A stretch of 64,000 nucleotides of DNA from contig JAJVDF010000255.1 of NCBI GenBank assembly GCA_022410635.1, positions 1,448,437-1,512,436 on the forward strand, read 5' to 3'. A model generated the notes under the pieces. It made no database searches. It was not told the DNA's origin and saw nothing but the letters and a program-made list of their open reading frames with translations. The position numbers and the translations under genes are program-made. Shown here one piece after another: positions 1 through 13,100 of the stretch (its first letter is position 1; each line of letters begins with the position of its first letter). This DNA is from Tretioscincus oriximinensis (taxonomy: Eukaryota > Chordata > Lepidosauria > Squamata > Gymnophthalmidae).

Positions 1-352
1 CCTAGTGTGAGTGGGTGAGGGGAAAGCTTATAAAACTTAATCTAGATTTTCTGATTTTTTATTGTAGTAAGTATTGTAAGTAAATATATTGTGCTTCAGG
101 ATATCTCATAACTGGATAGTGTATTGCAGCCAGAGGCAGCTGGTGGGTGCCATTTTGGGATGTGCACCTGCCCTCTAGAGGGGTCAGAGGATTTATTTAC
201 CTGACCTTCAGCACTATTTTAATTTGGTGCATGTGTGCTGATTATCCTAATCAGGTAAATCAGCATGCAGGCAGCTCTGGCGCTGTGATAACTGAGTTCA
301 GTACCACAAACAGCCAGATACTGCTAATAAGAGGGAAATCGCAGTCACATGA

Positions 353-518
353 GGCCCTGTCCACACAGAGCCTTATCCTGGGCTGTACCTCAGAATAGGA
401 GCTTGCCAACCACATGCTAGTGGTTGTCTATACAAGCATGCTAGTCTATACTGGCTTGTGTATTGCCATGCTCTGTCCTGAGATGTTATCCAGGATACGG
501 CTCTGTGTGGACAGGGCC
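353..518. mobile_element. 166-bp MITE, PIF/Harbinger-like ends
   Basis: Perfect 20-bp terminal inverted repeats start ggccctgtccacac (353-372 against 499-518) and continue imperfectly inward for about 10 bp more. The trinucleotide TGA lies immediately outside each end and could be a 3-bp target duplication, as for PIF/Harbinger elements. There is no coding capacity. A diverged relative is at 55834-56004. Confidence 0.65.
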
Positions 519-691
519 TGAGAATCTCATACAGCACTGAAACCCCAGATCCGGTCACATGATTTCCAGTCACTGCCCTGGAAATGACATCAATCAAGAA
601 TGATGTACCTGAATGCTGCCATTTCCGGTTACAGAAACTGAAAATGCAAAAATCGCTACATTTGGTTTGAGGTACGTGATGTACTGGGTAT

Positions 692-815
692 ACTATGCAA
701 GGTATTGGGATGAGAAGGGAACTAGGTGGTTACTTGCATGAGACTCTCATATGAGTCCCATGATTGTGGGGCTCTGCAGGGTGCTGCCATGTTAGTGGCA
801 GTCCCAAAGAAGGAA
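692..815 (+). repeat. Left arm of 124-bp inverted repeat
   Basis: These 124 bases are the reverse complement of 1505-1628 with about two mismatches. The arm begins actatgcaaggtattggg and ends cccaaagaaggaa. The 689-bp spacer is filled by nested SINEs. This is probably a long-TIR or foldback element. No convincing target duplication was seen outside the arms. Confidence 0.85.
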
Positions 816-820
816 GACGA

Positions 821-1409
821 AAGAAGAAGAAGAACTGGGTTTTTATACCCCGCTTTTCTCACACAAAGGGACTCAAAGCAGGTTACAAAATCATTTTTCA
901 CCTGAGGGCTTACGTTTTATCTTCCCCATCACACTGTGGTGGTTCCTGTTTATCTAGTCCCAGTCTGTTGCAATTTCTTGCAATTCTTGCTTTGGAATTG
1001 CTGGGTTGGCTAGAGCTGCAGGCTAGGAGGAGGACTCAGTTTTTATACCCTGCTTTTCTCCCCTGAAGGGACTTAAAGCAGCTTACAAGGATATATTTCA
1101 CCTGAAGGCTTCCATTCTATCTTCCCCACCAGGCTATGGTGGTTCCCATTTATCTACTTGCCATCTGTTGCAATTTCTTGCAATTCTTGCTTTTGAATAG
1201 CTGCGTTGGCTAGAGCTAAAAGCTAGTGGAAGGTGCTCACCCCTCCCCACATCCGACACATGGCTTTGAAACCTGATTTCCCAGCTAAGAGACCGTCTCC
1301 TAAGCAACTGAGAAGGCACTCACCTCTCTCCACATCCGACACAAGTTCTCGAAACCCCATCTCTCAGATGAAAGACCTGCACTTAGCTGATTGAGCCACT
1401 CGTGCCTGC
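821..1409 (-). mobile_element. tRNA-derived (TTC)-tailed SINE, with a second copy nested inside
   Basis: Two copies of the same SINE lie on the minus strand. The outer copy is split into 821-1025 and 1313-1409. The inner copy occupies about 1026-1312. Each shows the family order read on the minus strand: a tRNA-like head with A box (ggctcagt..) and B box (ggtttcgaag..), a body with tagccaacccagctattc, and a tail ending in a TTC repeat. Both sit in the spacer of the 124-bp inverted repeat. Confidence 0.8.
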
Positions 1410-1504
1410 TGCTTCCAACCTTTTCAGCATTTATTTCAAAATAAGGCTAGAATATAAAGCTGGAAAATAAAGTCTGAAATGGGATGGAACTGGCTTTTTC
1501 CTCT

Positions 1505-1628
1505 TTCCTTCTTTGGGACTGCCTCTAACATGGCAGCATCCTGCAGAGCCCCACAATCATGGGACTCATATGAGAGTCTCATGCAAGTAACCACCTAGTT
1601 CCCTTCTCATCCCAATACCTTGCATAGT
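1505..1628 (-). repeat. Right arm of 124-bp inverted repeat
   Basis: Reverse-complement partner of 692-815, starting ttccttctttgggactgcc and ending ccttgcatagt. Arm-to-arm identity is about 98 percent by eye, so the arms are younger than, or have been homogenised relative to, most repeats here. Confidence 0.85.
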
Positions 1629-1768
1629 CTCAAGGCAAATTCATAAGATCATTCCTCTGACCGCCCCAATTGCAACTAAACTATCAGTTATGTACAATTT
1701 TAAATTAACAATTGCAAATTAAGAAGGTGCACCTTTTATAGAATATGTATGTTTCTTCTTATGTTCAG

Positions 1769-1857
1769 ATTGGACCAGTTTGCCTTATATTCATCGGAGT
1801 TGTATCTGTCCATTGCATGCATGTTTTAGTACGATGCAGTGAATACCTTTCCCAAAG
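1769..1857 (+). CDS. SLC36A4: SLC36A4-like exon a (transmembrane helix 2 region)
   Basis: The acceptor is ttatgttcag before 1769 and the donor is gtatgt at 1858. The exon encodes [20 protein letters not shown] followed by VRCSEYLSQ and ends with two bases (AG) of a split Arg codon. The HCMH-LV-C pattern is a hallmark of the second helix in SLC36 carriers. This is the first exon visible, so the family's conserved N-terminal helix 1 motif must lie upstream of base 1. Confidence 0.9.
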
Positions 1858-4140
1858 GTATGTGTGGGATTAATCAGTTTTCTTGAAGATTTCCATGCTG
1901 TCCGTCTCTGCATGCTTTTCCAATTGAATGCATTTTTAAAAGTTTATTGATTTATGGCATTTCTTCAAATATATAAATATATAAATATATAATGGATATG
2001 AGATTGTCTTTGTCTGTTGTCTGGTCCCCAATTTTTATTCTTTTGCAGTCCAATTTACATGTCCAGCATCTTCAGTCCATCCAAAGTGGCACAAAGTGGA
2101 GCAAGGATAATCATGGCAGTTTCGGTATTGCCACAGGGATGGGTGGGTGGCTGTCTGAAAACTCAAAAGGCATGGAACAAACCTGGATCCCCAGCAGTAT
2201 GCTGGACCAACAAAATGGTTCACCATGAGAACAAAATGAGTAGTTTTGGCCACAAAAATGAGTCCCAGTGGTGTAGTGGATCAAAGTGGAAAGACTAGAA
2301 ACAATGGGATGAAACTACAAGGAAGTACATTTAGATTAGATAACAGAAAAAAATCTTCTGACAGTGGAACAGGTTGGAACAGGAGGTGCTGAGTTCTCCT
2401 TCGCTGGAAGTCTTGAAGCACAGGTTGGACTGCCATCTGTCTGGGGTGGTTTAGTAAATCCAGCATTGAGCAGGAGGTTGGACCCCATGACCATGGAGAT
2501 CCCTTCCATGATTCTATGAAATGAGTCTCCAGTGATATAGAATCATAGAGTCAGAAAGGACCTCCAGGGCCAACAGGGCCAACCCCCTGCTCAATGAAGG
2601 TTTCATTAAACCATCCAGACAGATGGCTGCTCAGTCTCTGTTGGGCCTACTGAACCTCTGATCTAGTCTTCCCCTTAGTAGTTAGATGACTTTCAAAAAG
2701 AAATCTATCAGATAGATTAAACCAGGCACTATTTTGGTATGTTGGTTTGGTTTACACTCAATCCTGTATGAACAGAAAATACTTGGAGAAAATAAGGTCT
2801 GTCTGTTCCATTGGAAGGTGTGGACAAAACAATTCCTAAAGTAAACAATTGTAATGTGTCAGATAGTGGAAAAAAAGTCTTTAATGCCTTAATTTGAAAT
2901 GAACAATGGTTAACTTTGTTTTCTGAGTCTGTGGTTATTTTTTTAATAAAACAGCACATCTCCTGTTCAGTAGACGTCCATAATCTAAGTTAAACTGATG
3001 AATGAAGTTTGTTTGTTTTTCATTTTGTTATAGATTTAAAAAGTCTTCCTTAACATACAGTGAAACAGTTGCCTATGCAATGGAAGTGGGACCATTTATC
3101 ATATTGCAGAAAAGGCCGGCTTGGGGGAGGTAAGGTTCATCAGTCACTGTGATTTAGTTGTCCATGTTACATAGAATTAATATGATGCGATGATGAGTCA
3201 CTGGTTTTAGAAATGCAGGACAGGAAGGTGAACACTCTGGATTGAGGGTGGCTGTAGCTCAGTGGTAGGTAAATTGCTTGGAAAGCAGAATTTATGGGCT
3301 TTGATATGAGGCAAGTCTTCTGAAAAAGGCAAACTACGTATCAGCAGCTAGCGGGCCACCACGCGGCCACTCTCAGTGTTGTTGTAATAAACGGACAGTT
3401 CTCTGAGTGGAAAGAGGTAAGAATTGGGGTAGCCCAGGGGTCTGTACTGGGAACTTCGCTTTTCAGTATATTCATAAACAACCTGGATGCTGAGGTAAAT
3501 AGTGAAGTAGCCAAGTTTGCTGACGACACTAAACTGTTCAGGGTAGTGAAAACTGAAAGTGATTGTAAGGCGCTCCAGATTGATCTATTGAAATTGGGTG
3601 AGTGGGCAACAAAGTGGCAAATGCACTTCAACTTAAGCAAGTGCAAAGTTATGCACATTGGGGCAAAGAACCCCAATTACTTCTACCAACTGATGGGAAC
3701 CAAGCTTTCTGGGACTGAGCAAGAAAAGGATCTTGGGTTGTTGGTGGACAGTTCAGTGAAGGTGTGCATCACAGCAAAAAAGCAAATTCCATGTTGGGGA
3801 TAATTAGGAAAGGAATTGAAACCAAGTCAGCAAGTGTTGTTTTGCCTCTTTATAAATCTGTGGTGAGGTCATATTTGGAATACTGTGTCAGTTCTGGTCA
3901 CCACATCTCAAAAAAGATATTGTGGAATGTAAGAAGGTACAGAAAGGGGCAACAAGAATGATCAAGGGAGTTTAGCACCTCCCTTATCAAGTCAGGCTGC
4001 AACGTCTTGGCCTATTTAGCCTCAAAATATGGCATTTGAGAGGTGATCTAATTGAAATGTACGAAATCATGCATGGGAGGGATAGAGTCCCTTTGAAAGG
4101 TGAGAAAAACAGGGTGTAAGAACCCAGTTCTTCTTCTTCT

Positions 4141-4191
<51 letters not shown>

Positions 4192-7100
4192 CAAATCTCC
4201 TTCTTATTCTTCCAAATCTCCTTCTTATTCTTCCAAATCTCCTTCTTATTCTTCCAAATCTCCTTCTTTTTCTTCTTCTTCCAAATCTCCTTATTGAATT
4301 TAAAGCATATGCTCGTAATAAGCAGCATAACATAAAAGAGAAAAACATGTCTTCTGCCCATGACCATCAATTCGAGTACATAATCGTAATCCTGTACCAT
4401 AACTTCCTCTTCCCCTCCTCACCTTCACCCGACCACAGAGCAGTCCCTGTTAATAGTTTATGATAATTCATTTGTTCCTGTGTGCCAAGTCTTTCAAAGC
4501 GGGAAACACTCTTGCATTTTTAATTGGCTTGTGTTCTAGAGGAGGAGCCCTCATTGAGCATATATACTACGGCTGTTAACGGTTCGCGCTACTTTGAATC
4601 TTTGATTGTATTGTGTGCTGATGCAATGCTTCTATTAATATTCAAAGAAGATTTTGACTCTTTGCTCTTTATCTGAAGAAGGGATTCCTTTCTCTGCTAA
4701 CAGAAAGATTCAAAGTAACATAATCAAGTCCCTTATCCACACAAATTCTATAACAGTAATCTTATACTTGCATAGAGTTCTCTTTATAGATCACATCCTT
4801 AGTCATATTTAGTGACATTTTTCATCTATTTTTACCAGTTTATTAGCCGGTATTTTTGATAGCCCCAACCATATATCCCTTTGTTCCTTCAAAACATCAC
4901 ATTTGAATTAATCCGTACTATAGAGATACCAATTTCCTTCCTCCGTTTCAAGGTGATCACGAATGTGGTGCCATTAAAAATTGTCTAATTATATAATGAT
5001 ATTCCCCCTGTATCCTGGAATTTCTTTTCCTCCTCCTCCTCTGTCTTCTTTTTCCTCTTCTTCTTCTGACTTGTCTACAAAAGTACATTATCCTTTTTCT
5101 TGTTAGTCTCTAAGGTGCTACGAGATCCCCTTGTTAGATATTCTGGACCCAAAATGGCTCATATGGGTATGTCTTTGAAATCTTCAACTGTTATGTGCAA
5201 AAAAGCCCTTTTGTGTCTGGGAGCACGGGACTGGCATCTGTGTATGTATTTTGATTTATTACAATCTTGGATCCTAAGAAAAAAGCAACTGGCTGTTTTA
5301 CAAAGCTACTTTCACATGACTGTATTAATTAGTGCAATGCATGTCTCGTGGCCTATGTGCAAACAAGACGTCCATTTATTTGAGAACTATTTGTCCTCGT
5401 TGTGTCCTTTTAGGTATATTGTCGACTTCTTCCTTGTGATCACACAACTGGGCTTCTGCAGTGTTTATTTTGTGTTCTTAGCAGAAAACATGAAACAAGT
5501 AAGTAGAAATATCAGTTCTGCAGTGCACTGTTCTCACGTTTTACCTTTGTTTATCTTTATGAAAGAGGTCAACCCTTATGTATAGAGATTTCATTTACAC
5601 GGTTTTATGTATCCATTCATGCGTTTGCTGTTTTGGTTATTGTGCTGTTCTGCACCTATTAGATTTCAATCTTCCTTAGCATTGTGTACATAGCTGTTTG
5701 TTCCCTTCAGGATACAATAAATGCATTTTAGATGCCAAGCTACTCAGCTGGTTCCGCTCTGAGGAACAGAGGGGCTAAGTGAGAGAAAAAGTCAAGATAG
5801 ATGATAGCTTTACTTCCTAAAACAGAACTAAGGAGTCTTTCCTGACTAGCAATTATACCCAAAAGGCCTTTCTGGCCCTCAAAGCCTGTGGTTGGAATCA
5901 ATGTCCCACTGTTTCCAATCATGAAAAGTTTGGAATAATGGTGTCTTCAAGACAGGACGGATCCAAACCAGCCCTCTGGCCAAGATGTTTGCATGGGGCA
6001 CAAGACTGGACTCTTGACACCCCTGAGGGGTGGGAACAAAAATGTATTTATTTATTTATTTGCATTTATATACAGCCCAATACCCATCAGGGCGGTTAAC
6101 AAGAACCTGTCCTCTTGTTGTTTTCAGGAGGTTAACTTGGAAACACTTTTGTCATAAGCCAGCAAATCCTTTTAGGGTCATCAAATCCTCGATAAACAAT
6201 GGAGGTAAACAGTGCTTTGGGATGAACTGAGGTCCTGATAATTAGGTGAAAAAAGCTGTGTAACTTGAGTGCCACTATAGTTTGTCATTTTGCTCTTCCA
6301 AGGTGTTACAACTTGGATAGATTGGTTAAAAGTCTCCCACCCAAGTAGACTAGATCTCATCCTGCTTAGCCTGCTGAGTGCTACTGCCTGGTAAAGCAGA
6401 GACCTAGAAGTAGATGTTTATAAGAAGGAGAACTGGGTTTTTATGCCCTGCTTTTCTCACCCAAAGGGACTCAAAGCAACTTACACGGTTATTTTTCAAT
6501 CGAAGGCTGACATTCTATCTCTCCCCCCAGGCTGTGGTGGTTCCCATTTATCTAGAGTAGGCATGGATGGTTCAGTTGTTTAGGAGACGGTTTCTCATCT
6601 GGGAGATGGGGTTTTGAAGCCCTATGTCAAATGCAGGGAGGGTTGAGCACCTTTCACTAGTCTGTAGCTTTAGCCAACCCAGCTATTCGAAAGCAAGAAT
6701 TGCAATAAATTGCAACTGACTGAAAGTAGATAAATGGTAACCACCGCAGCCTAGTGGAGAACATAAAATATAAGCCTTTGGGCAAAATACCCTAGTAAGC
6801 TGCTTTGAGTCCCTTTGAAAGGTGAGAAAAGCAGTGTATAATAACCTAGTTCTTCTTCTTCTAGTTGCACTGAGTTGCAATTTATTGCAATTCTTGCTCT
6901 TGAATAGCTGGGTTGGCTAGAGCTGCAGGCTTGTAGAAGGCGCTCAGCCCTCTCCATGTCCGACACAGGACCTCGAAACTCAATCTCTCAGATGAAAGAC
7001 CGGCACTTAGCCAACTGAGCCATTCGTGCCTACAAGGTATGTTAGTTCCTTGATTTATCATTAAATCTGGCAGATAGGCTGGGGATATTTTTTATGCAAT

Positions 7101-10100
7101 CCAACACTTTAGCCTGAAGTAAGTGCAGGTAAATTCAGCATAATTTACTCTTGAATAGTTGCATCTATATACTAATTGGCTCAAATAGGAGTTAGAGGGG
7201 AAGGGAGGGATGTATTATGCTACATTTGGAGAATTCCAGTATACAAGGGGATCATCATTATATAATTAAACAACATTTAATGGCAGCCGCATCTGTGATC
7301 ACCTTGAAATGGAGGGGGGAGATGGAACGGACTGTTTCAAATTGGCGTCTGTATATTGTGGATCAATTCAGATTTGATGTTTTGAAGGAACGAAGGGTTT
7401 TATAGTTGGGGCCATCAAAAATATCAGATGATGAACTGATAAAAATAGATGGGAAATGCTATTAAATATGAATAAGGATGTACCCTATGAAGAGAAACTG
7501 TATGCATGTATAAGATTACTGTTAGAAATTTTTGGTGAATTTTTGTGGTCGGCCGGGGGGAGGGGAGTGTAAGGGGGAGTGTTGGTGTAGTATTATGATT
7601 ATGTATTAGTATTGACAGGCGTGGGCAGAAAGCAGAAGACATGCTATTCTGTTTTGTATTATGTTGTTTATTATATGCTTTAAATTCAGTAAAGATTTTT
7701 TAAAAAAAGTTGCACCTAGGTACTAAGCAGTTCTTGTACAACTCGTTTCTGATTGTATCGAAGATTCAGCTCTTCCACATGCTTTTAATCCATCTTCTAT
7801 CCTGAAGAATCAGAGTAAAGCATGAAAGAACTATTTTTTGCTGGTTTATTCCAGTTCTTCAGGACTGAAGATGGATGAAACGTATGTGTTGGAACAGCAG
7901 AAGTGTTTACAAAGCCAACTAGACAGGTTTATGGACACTAAGGGTATAAATGGATACTAAGATAGTTGTCTGGATGTAGCCTCCGGGATGGAGCAACAGG
8001 CAGGACTCTTGAAATACCATTTGCAGGGAGTCACGAACAGGAGCAGCATATTTTGCTTTCCTCTGTTCGGACTGCCCAGGTGCATCTGGTGGGCCTTTGT
8101 GTGACACAGAATGCTGGACTCGATGGGCTGTGGCCTGATCCAGTATGGCTCTTCTTATGTTCTTATGTTCTTAACTGAGAATCTGAGGCAGTGTTTTTGT
8201 GCTTCCGAGTTTGAGCCTTTGAATGCGTAACTGAAGAGGGAGAGCCCTAAAGAACCACTTCTATTCCCTGGGAGCAATGCTCAGCTTCATAGCCCAACGC
8301 TCAATGCTCCAGCTGAGTTTTTTGTGGTATGTCCTTGTTTATTTATTATATGTGGGATTGCTTTCCATGGTATATCGATTATGCCCTGTAGGGGGAAGCA
8401 AAGAGCCAGCGTTGACATTGGCTTTCAGTGTCATTCTATGGAAGGAGAATATATATGTCATCAGCAGTAAATTACCCTTAGTAGTACGTTACAAATCACT
8501 GTGCCTTAGCCCATGTGCAAATCACTCATGTTCTTTATTTTTCTATGCCGTCTTGCCGTTCACCAGACTTTGCACCTTGAGAAATGGTGTTTAGTGGTAC
8601 TTTTTCTAATAAGATGGATCGAAGGGCAGTTAATTAAATAATCACTTTTGTTTTATTCTGACATAGAATGCTGAAGGGAGATTGCAAAGAAATAGCCATG
8701 TTAGTCATAGTCCAGAAAATTTAACAAGGGGGTCTTGGGAAACCTTAGAGACTAAGAAGAAAAAGGTAGCAAGGGGCTCGTAGCGCCTTAGAGACTAACA
8801 AAAAATGGTAGGCAGCATGCCAGACCCTTTCCTGCCTGGCCCTGATTCAGCCATGGCATGGCCACAAAATCTTTTTTTAAAAAATGGCAGGGTGTGAACA
8901 GGTGCAGGCGAAGGGCGGGATCCAGTGTGCGGGGCCAGGAAACATTGTGGACTGTTCAAAAGGCTCTGCGGGCCGTGCTTTCCCCATCACTGTACTACAA
9001 GATCCTTTTGCTAGAGGTCCTGAAGGAAATCTTGGAGAATCAAATTGGAAAAACACTGTTGATTTCATATCTTGCTGAATCAATGGATGCTGGATTAATG
9101 GATGCTCATTACAACAGCAAGAGTCCTCCTTCTTTGTAGATTGAGATTTTCTATGGGTTTTAAAAAAGATACACTGTGCAAGTGTTTTCATCAAGGAGCA
9201 TATGGTTAAAAATATAACAAAAGTCAGAGGAAAAGGAGACAAGGAGTATTTTGAGTCTACGTCATACTCGAGGAACGGACACTAGTGACCAGTCTAAAAT
9301 GTTAAGCGTGAACATAAGAAGAATATCACAGGATGACATGTGGTGAAGAGAATACATGTGTAGTCTTGCTTATATCTTATATCATGAGTTCGAAAGGCCC
9401 ATATGAAGAAAGTACAATGAAGGTAAGTATGGGACTTCCTGTAAAGGATGGGAAGGCCAAGTCTTCCCCTGGGCCTCTCCAAAGCTCAATTAGAAGGGCA
9501 GGGAGGACGACGGCTCCAGAGATGGGACTCATAGCCAACATCCTTTGACCAGAGTTCCAGGATGAACTGGGGACTCAGCAGAGGGAGTTAGGATGGATAT
9601 TCTCTCTGGGATGGAACAACAGGCAGCATTCCTGAAATACTATTTGTAGGGAGTTGAGAACAGATGAAGATTTTACCTTCTTCTGCTTCAGCCCAGGTGT
9701 AATTGGTGGGCCACCATGTGAGACAGAGTTCTGGACTAAATGGACTCTGGCTCAATTGAGCAGGGTTCCTTTTATGTTCATTGGGATATAAAGGCAGTTA
9801 GGTAGTGCATTTGCTTGTTTGAGTGTTTTGCATAGAGGTAGAGCTAAGAGTCAACAGAATTGTATGTCCCTGTTGTTCATTATAAGAGTGAATCCATGAA
9901 AGATCTATTACTAGAGTACTCCCCCCTCCCCTCCCTTGTGCTCACTGGATATTATTATAAATAATATGTCATTATGGTCTGAGGACTATCTTGATTACAT
10001 CTAACAGTTCGGGTCCTCCCCAGCAGTTCGACTGACAGTATACTGACAATTTGTGCCAGTTTCTCACCCATCTATCTCATCGAGACCTATCAGCATTCCC

Positions 10101-13100
10101 TCTGTCTTGTATATAATCTCCAGTTATGTGATCGGCCAAATAATGTTGCCAAATAATCTTTTGCCATTTATTACTATCTTTCCATCCTAGAGTCAAAAAG
10201 TCATTTGTCTTATATATTTTGCTTCTGGCCTAACTTCATGTTTGGTTTGATTTGAACTGAACATTTCAGTTTGTGCATATCCCTCAATCTCACTCTGATA
10301 GGGCTACTTGTTTCCTGTGGTCACGTAAAGTGGACAGAATCAGTGAAGCAAGGGCATTTGCTTTCCAAGTAGGCGGTAAGAGGGTGATGTGTTCCCTACC
10401 CCTGGACCTTCCTAACTGACTCTCTGTGTGACGCACTAGTGTAAACAGCCATAGCTTCAAAGTGATAGTGACCTACTAGTTGGAGATTTTGATGATATTC
10501 AGTCTGACACTGTGAAGGAGACTGGCTTAGACACAAGATGAGTCACATATATATCCAGAGCATCGTATCGTAATCAGCAGTAAGCTGTTGCTCAGCCTCA
10601 GATGGTGTATGTGGGTGGGAGGAAGAGGTGTGCTGCTCTTTCATGTTCCTTTTCTGTTTGTTAACTTTGGAGGGCAGAATTGTGGATAAATGTTCAGTGA
10701 GCTTTGAGTCTCTAGTTTTTGCAATGAGGGACAGTGAGATTGGCCTTCAAACTTGATAGCATCTGAAGAAGTATACTTATTTATGAAAGATCATTCCTCC
10801 CACCACCCATTTGCTTGGGAAAACCCAGGAGCAGCTGGTGGGCCATGTTGGCTGCATCCACATAGGACTTATTTATTCTGGAACTCCCCAATTATCTGGT
10901 TTGTTGGCCTTCTTCATATCTTTATTTTGAGTTTTGTCAGTCAGATCTTGAGATGTGAGATGTTGCATACATGTGACACTCCTATCAGCCATTTTGTTTG
11001 CTGATTGTCAAGCGGAAGTCTAGTAGTTCCTCTTCTCAAATGTTATTGGATAGTTTGCTGACAATATTAGATTCTAACACCTCTCACCCTCACAGTTTCT
11101 CACCAAAGCTATCCACACATCACAGCCTTTTCACACTAACCCTATGTAGTGCTTCAACAGTTGGTTTATATAACAACCTGGTGAGGCAAAAGCAACTTAA
11201 ATTCACCTACTCTCATTGCAAAAGGTACTATCTAGCATGATCTAATAAATCCTGCATTACATAGGAAGCAATATCAAGACATCCATCCTAGTAGCTGTTA
11301 TTGCATTTGGCTTCCATGAATCTGTCTAATCCTTAGAGCTATACAGGCTGTTATCCTGTCACTACATAAGACCAGGTGACCAATGGTTCTTTGGGTGAAA
11401 AAATACTTTCCCAGTTTCTAACTGAGTACGTACTTGTACACAGTTTTCCAAACGTGGCAATATTTATTTATTTATTTAATACCGTCCTACTCTTGAAGGT
11501 ATGATACTTGCCGACTTATTTTCAGTTCACCTTCTAATTACCCCTAATATTGAATTAGCTTTTTTCTCTGCTGCTGCACATTAGATTGACACTTTCCTTG
11601 AGCTGTCCATCGGCACCTCAAGATTCCTTTCTAGCTCTGTCACAGAAAATCTGGTTATCAGTTGAAAGGAGTAAAGGACTTTGCACCTGCTTAGTTGAAG
11701 TGCATTTGCCACGTTGTTTCTCACTCATCCAGTTTCAAGAGATCCACCCTAGAGCTCTTTGCAACTGGTTTCAGTTTTCACTATCTTGAACAATTTAGTG
11801 TTATCTCACTATCTCACTGTCTTGTTCTTGACCAGGTGTGAAAACGCTACTAACTGGAATGAAGCAGTGTGCAATGGTTGTAGTCTTTTCAGTCAGGTCT
11901 ACCAGCAAATCAGGATAGGAAGTTGCTAGGATTGTTCTAGTCCAGGAGAGTGTTCAGTGTGGACTCAGTATACTAGCGAGCAGTTTGAACAATGTGGAAA
12001 GGAACTTTTAAAGTGTTGTGGGATTATACTGTATTAGTTAAACTCTGTTGAAAGCAGCTTGGACTCCTCTGCTTTGTCAAAACCATATCCATAGTACTGC
12101 CATCTTTGTCCTTTTCTCAATCTGAGGCTGCATTCACATGGCGTAGAGATGTCTGCTCAGGAGCGCCTTAACGACGGCTCCTGTAGACGAAATGGCAGAT
12201 TGTGAGCAACGTAGTTGCTATAAATCTGCCATGCTGTGGGTTAAATGAGAGCTGATATTTTCAGCTTTCATGGCACTGACTGCAGAAAACCCGCTTTGTA
12301 TTTGAATGTGGCCTGCTCAGCTGGACCCTTCGCCAATTAGCGGCAAGCCCTGCAAAGCAGACCAGACGGAGGGAAGGCTGCTCTCGGACCACTCAGGGTG
12401 GAGCTTCCTTCCTCCCGCCCACCTATGGCTGCAACCGTGCGATGTATGCAGATGACTGGCTGACAGCACAACCAGGTAAGCCTGCTTTTATCTCTTCTTG
12501 TGGATGCTGCCTCAGTCATGTTTCCTGTCATTTCTCAAGATCCCCAGACTATAGAAAATTCTGCCCCTTGGGGTGCATCAGTCACTGTGACTGCACTCTT
12601 CCAGAAGATCCTATTTAACCTAGCCTTTGGTTGAAGAAATGCCATTTTCTTCCTGCCTTCAGATATTGTTTTAATATGTCAGTTTATTGTTGGCTGCCCT
12701 GAGACCTTCGGTTATAGGATGGAATATAAGTATAAATAGATAGATAAATAACAGAATATATACTGTAAATATAAATAAACAAATAACAGGATATTATTTA
12801 TTTATTTATATTCTAGCTCACCCTATACCCAAAGGTCTCAGAGTGGCCAACAATAAAACAATACAAAATTGACAAATTGAAAACAGTATAAAACAGTAAC
12901 TAAAAGTGGGAAGCAAAATGACATTTCTTCAACCAAAGGCCAGGTGAAAGAGAAGTGTCTTCAAAGATCTAAATGAACACAATGATGATGACTGGTGCAC
13001 CTTGAGGGGGAGACTGTTCCATAGACTGGGGCAACCACTGAGAAGGATATAAATGTAAATAAATAATGAGATATAAGTATAAACAAATGAGTAACAGGAT

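Noticed and set aside
4067..4400. Reading frames with RRFGRI or EIWKNK repeats and poly-Ile/Asn/Tyr
   Set aside because: They are translations of the (ATT)n and 21-bp tandem repeats. There is no start context, splice signal or homology.
5100..5585. 161-codon frame containing an SLC36 exon
   Set aside because: Only 5414-5498 matches the family and is bounded by splice sites. The remainder is intron and repeat read-in.
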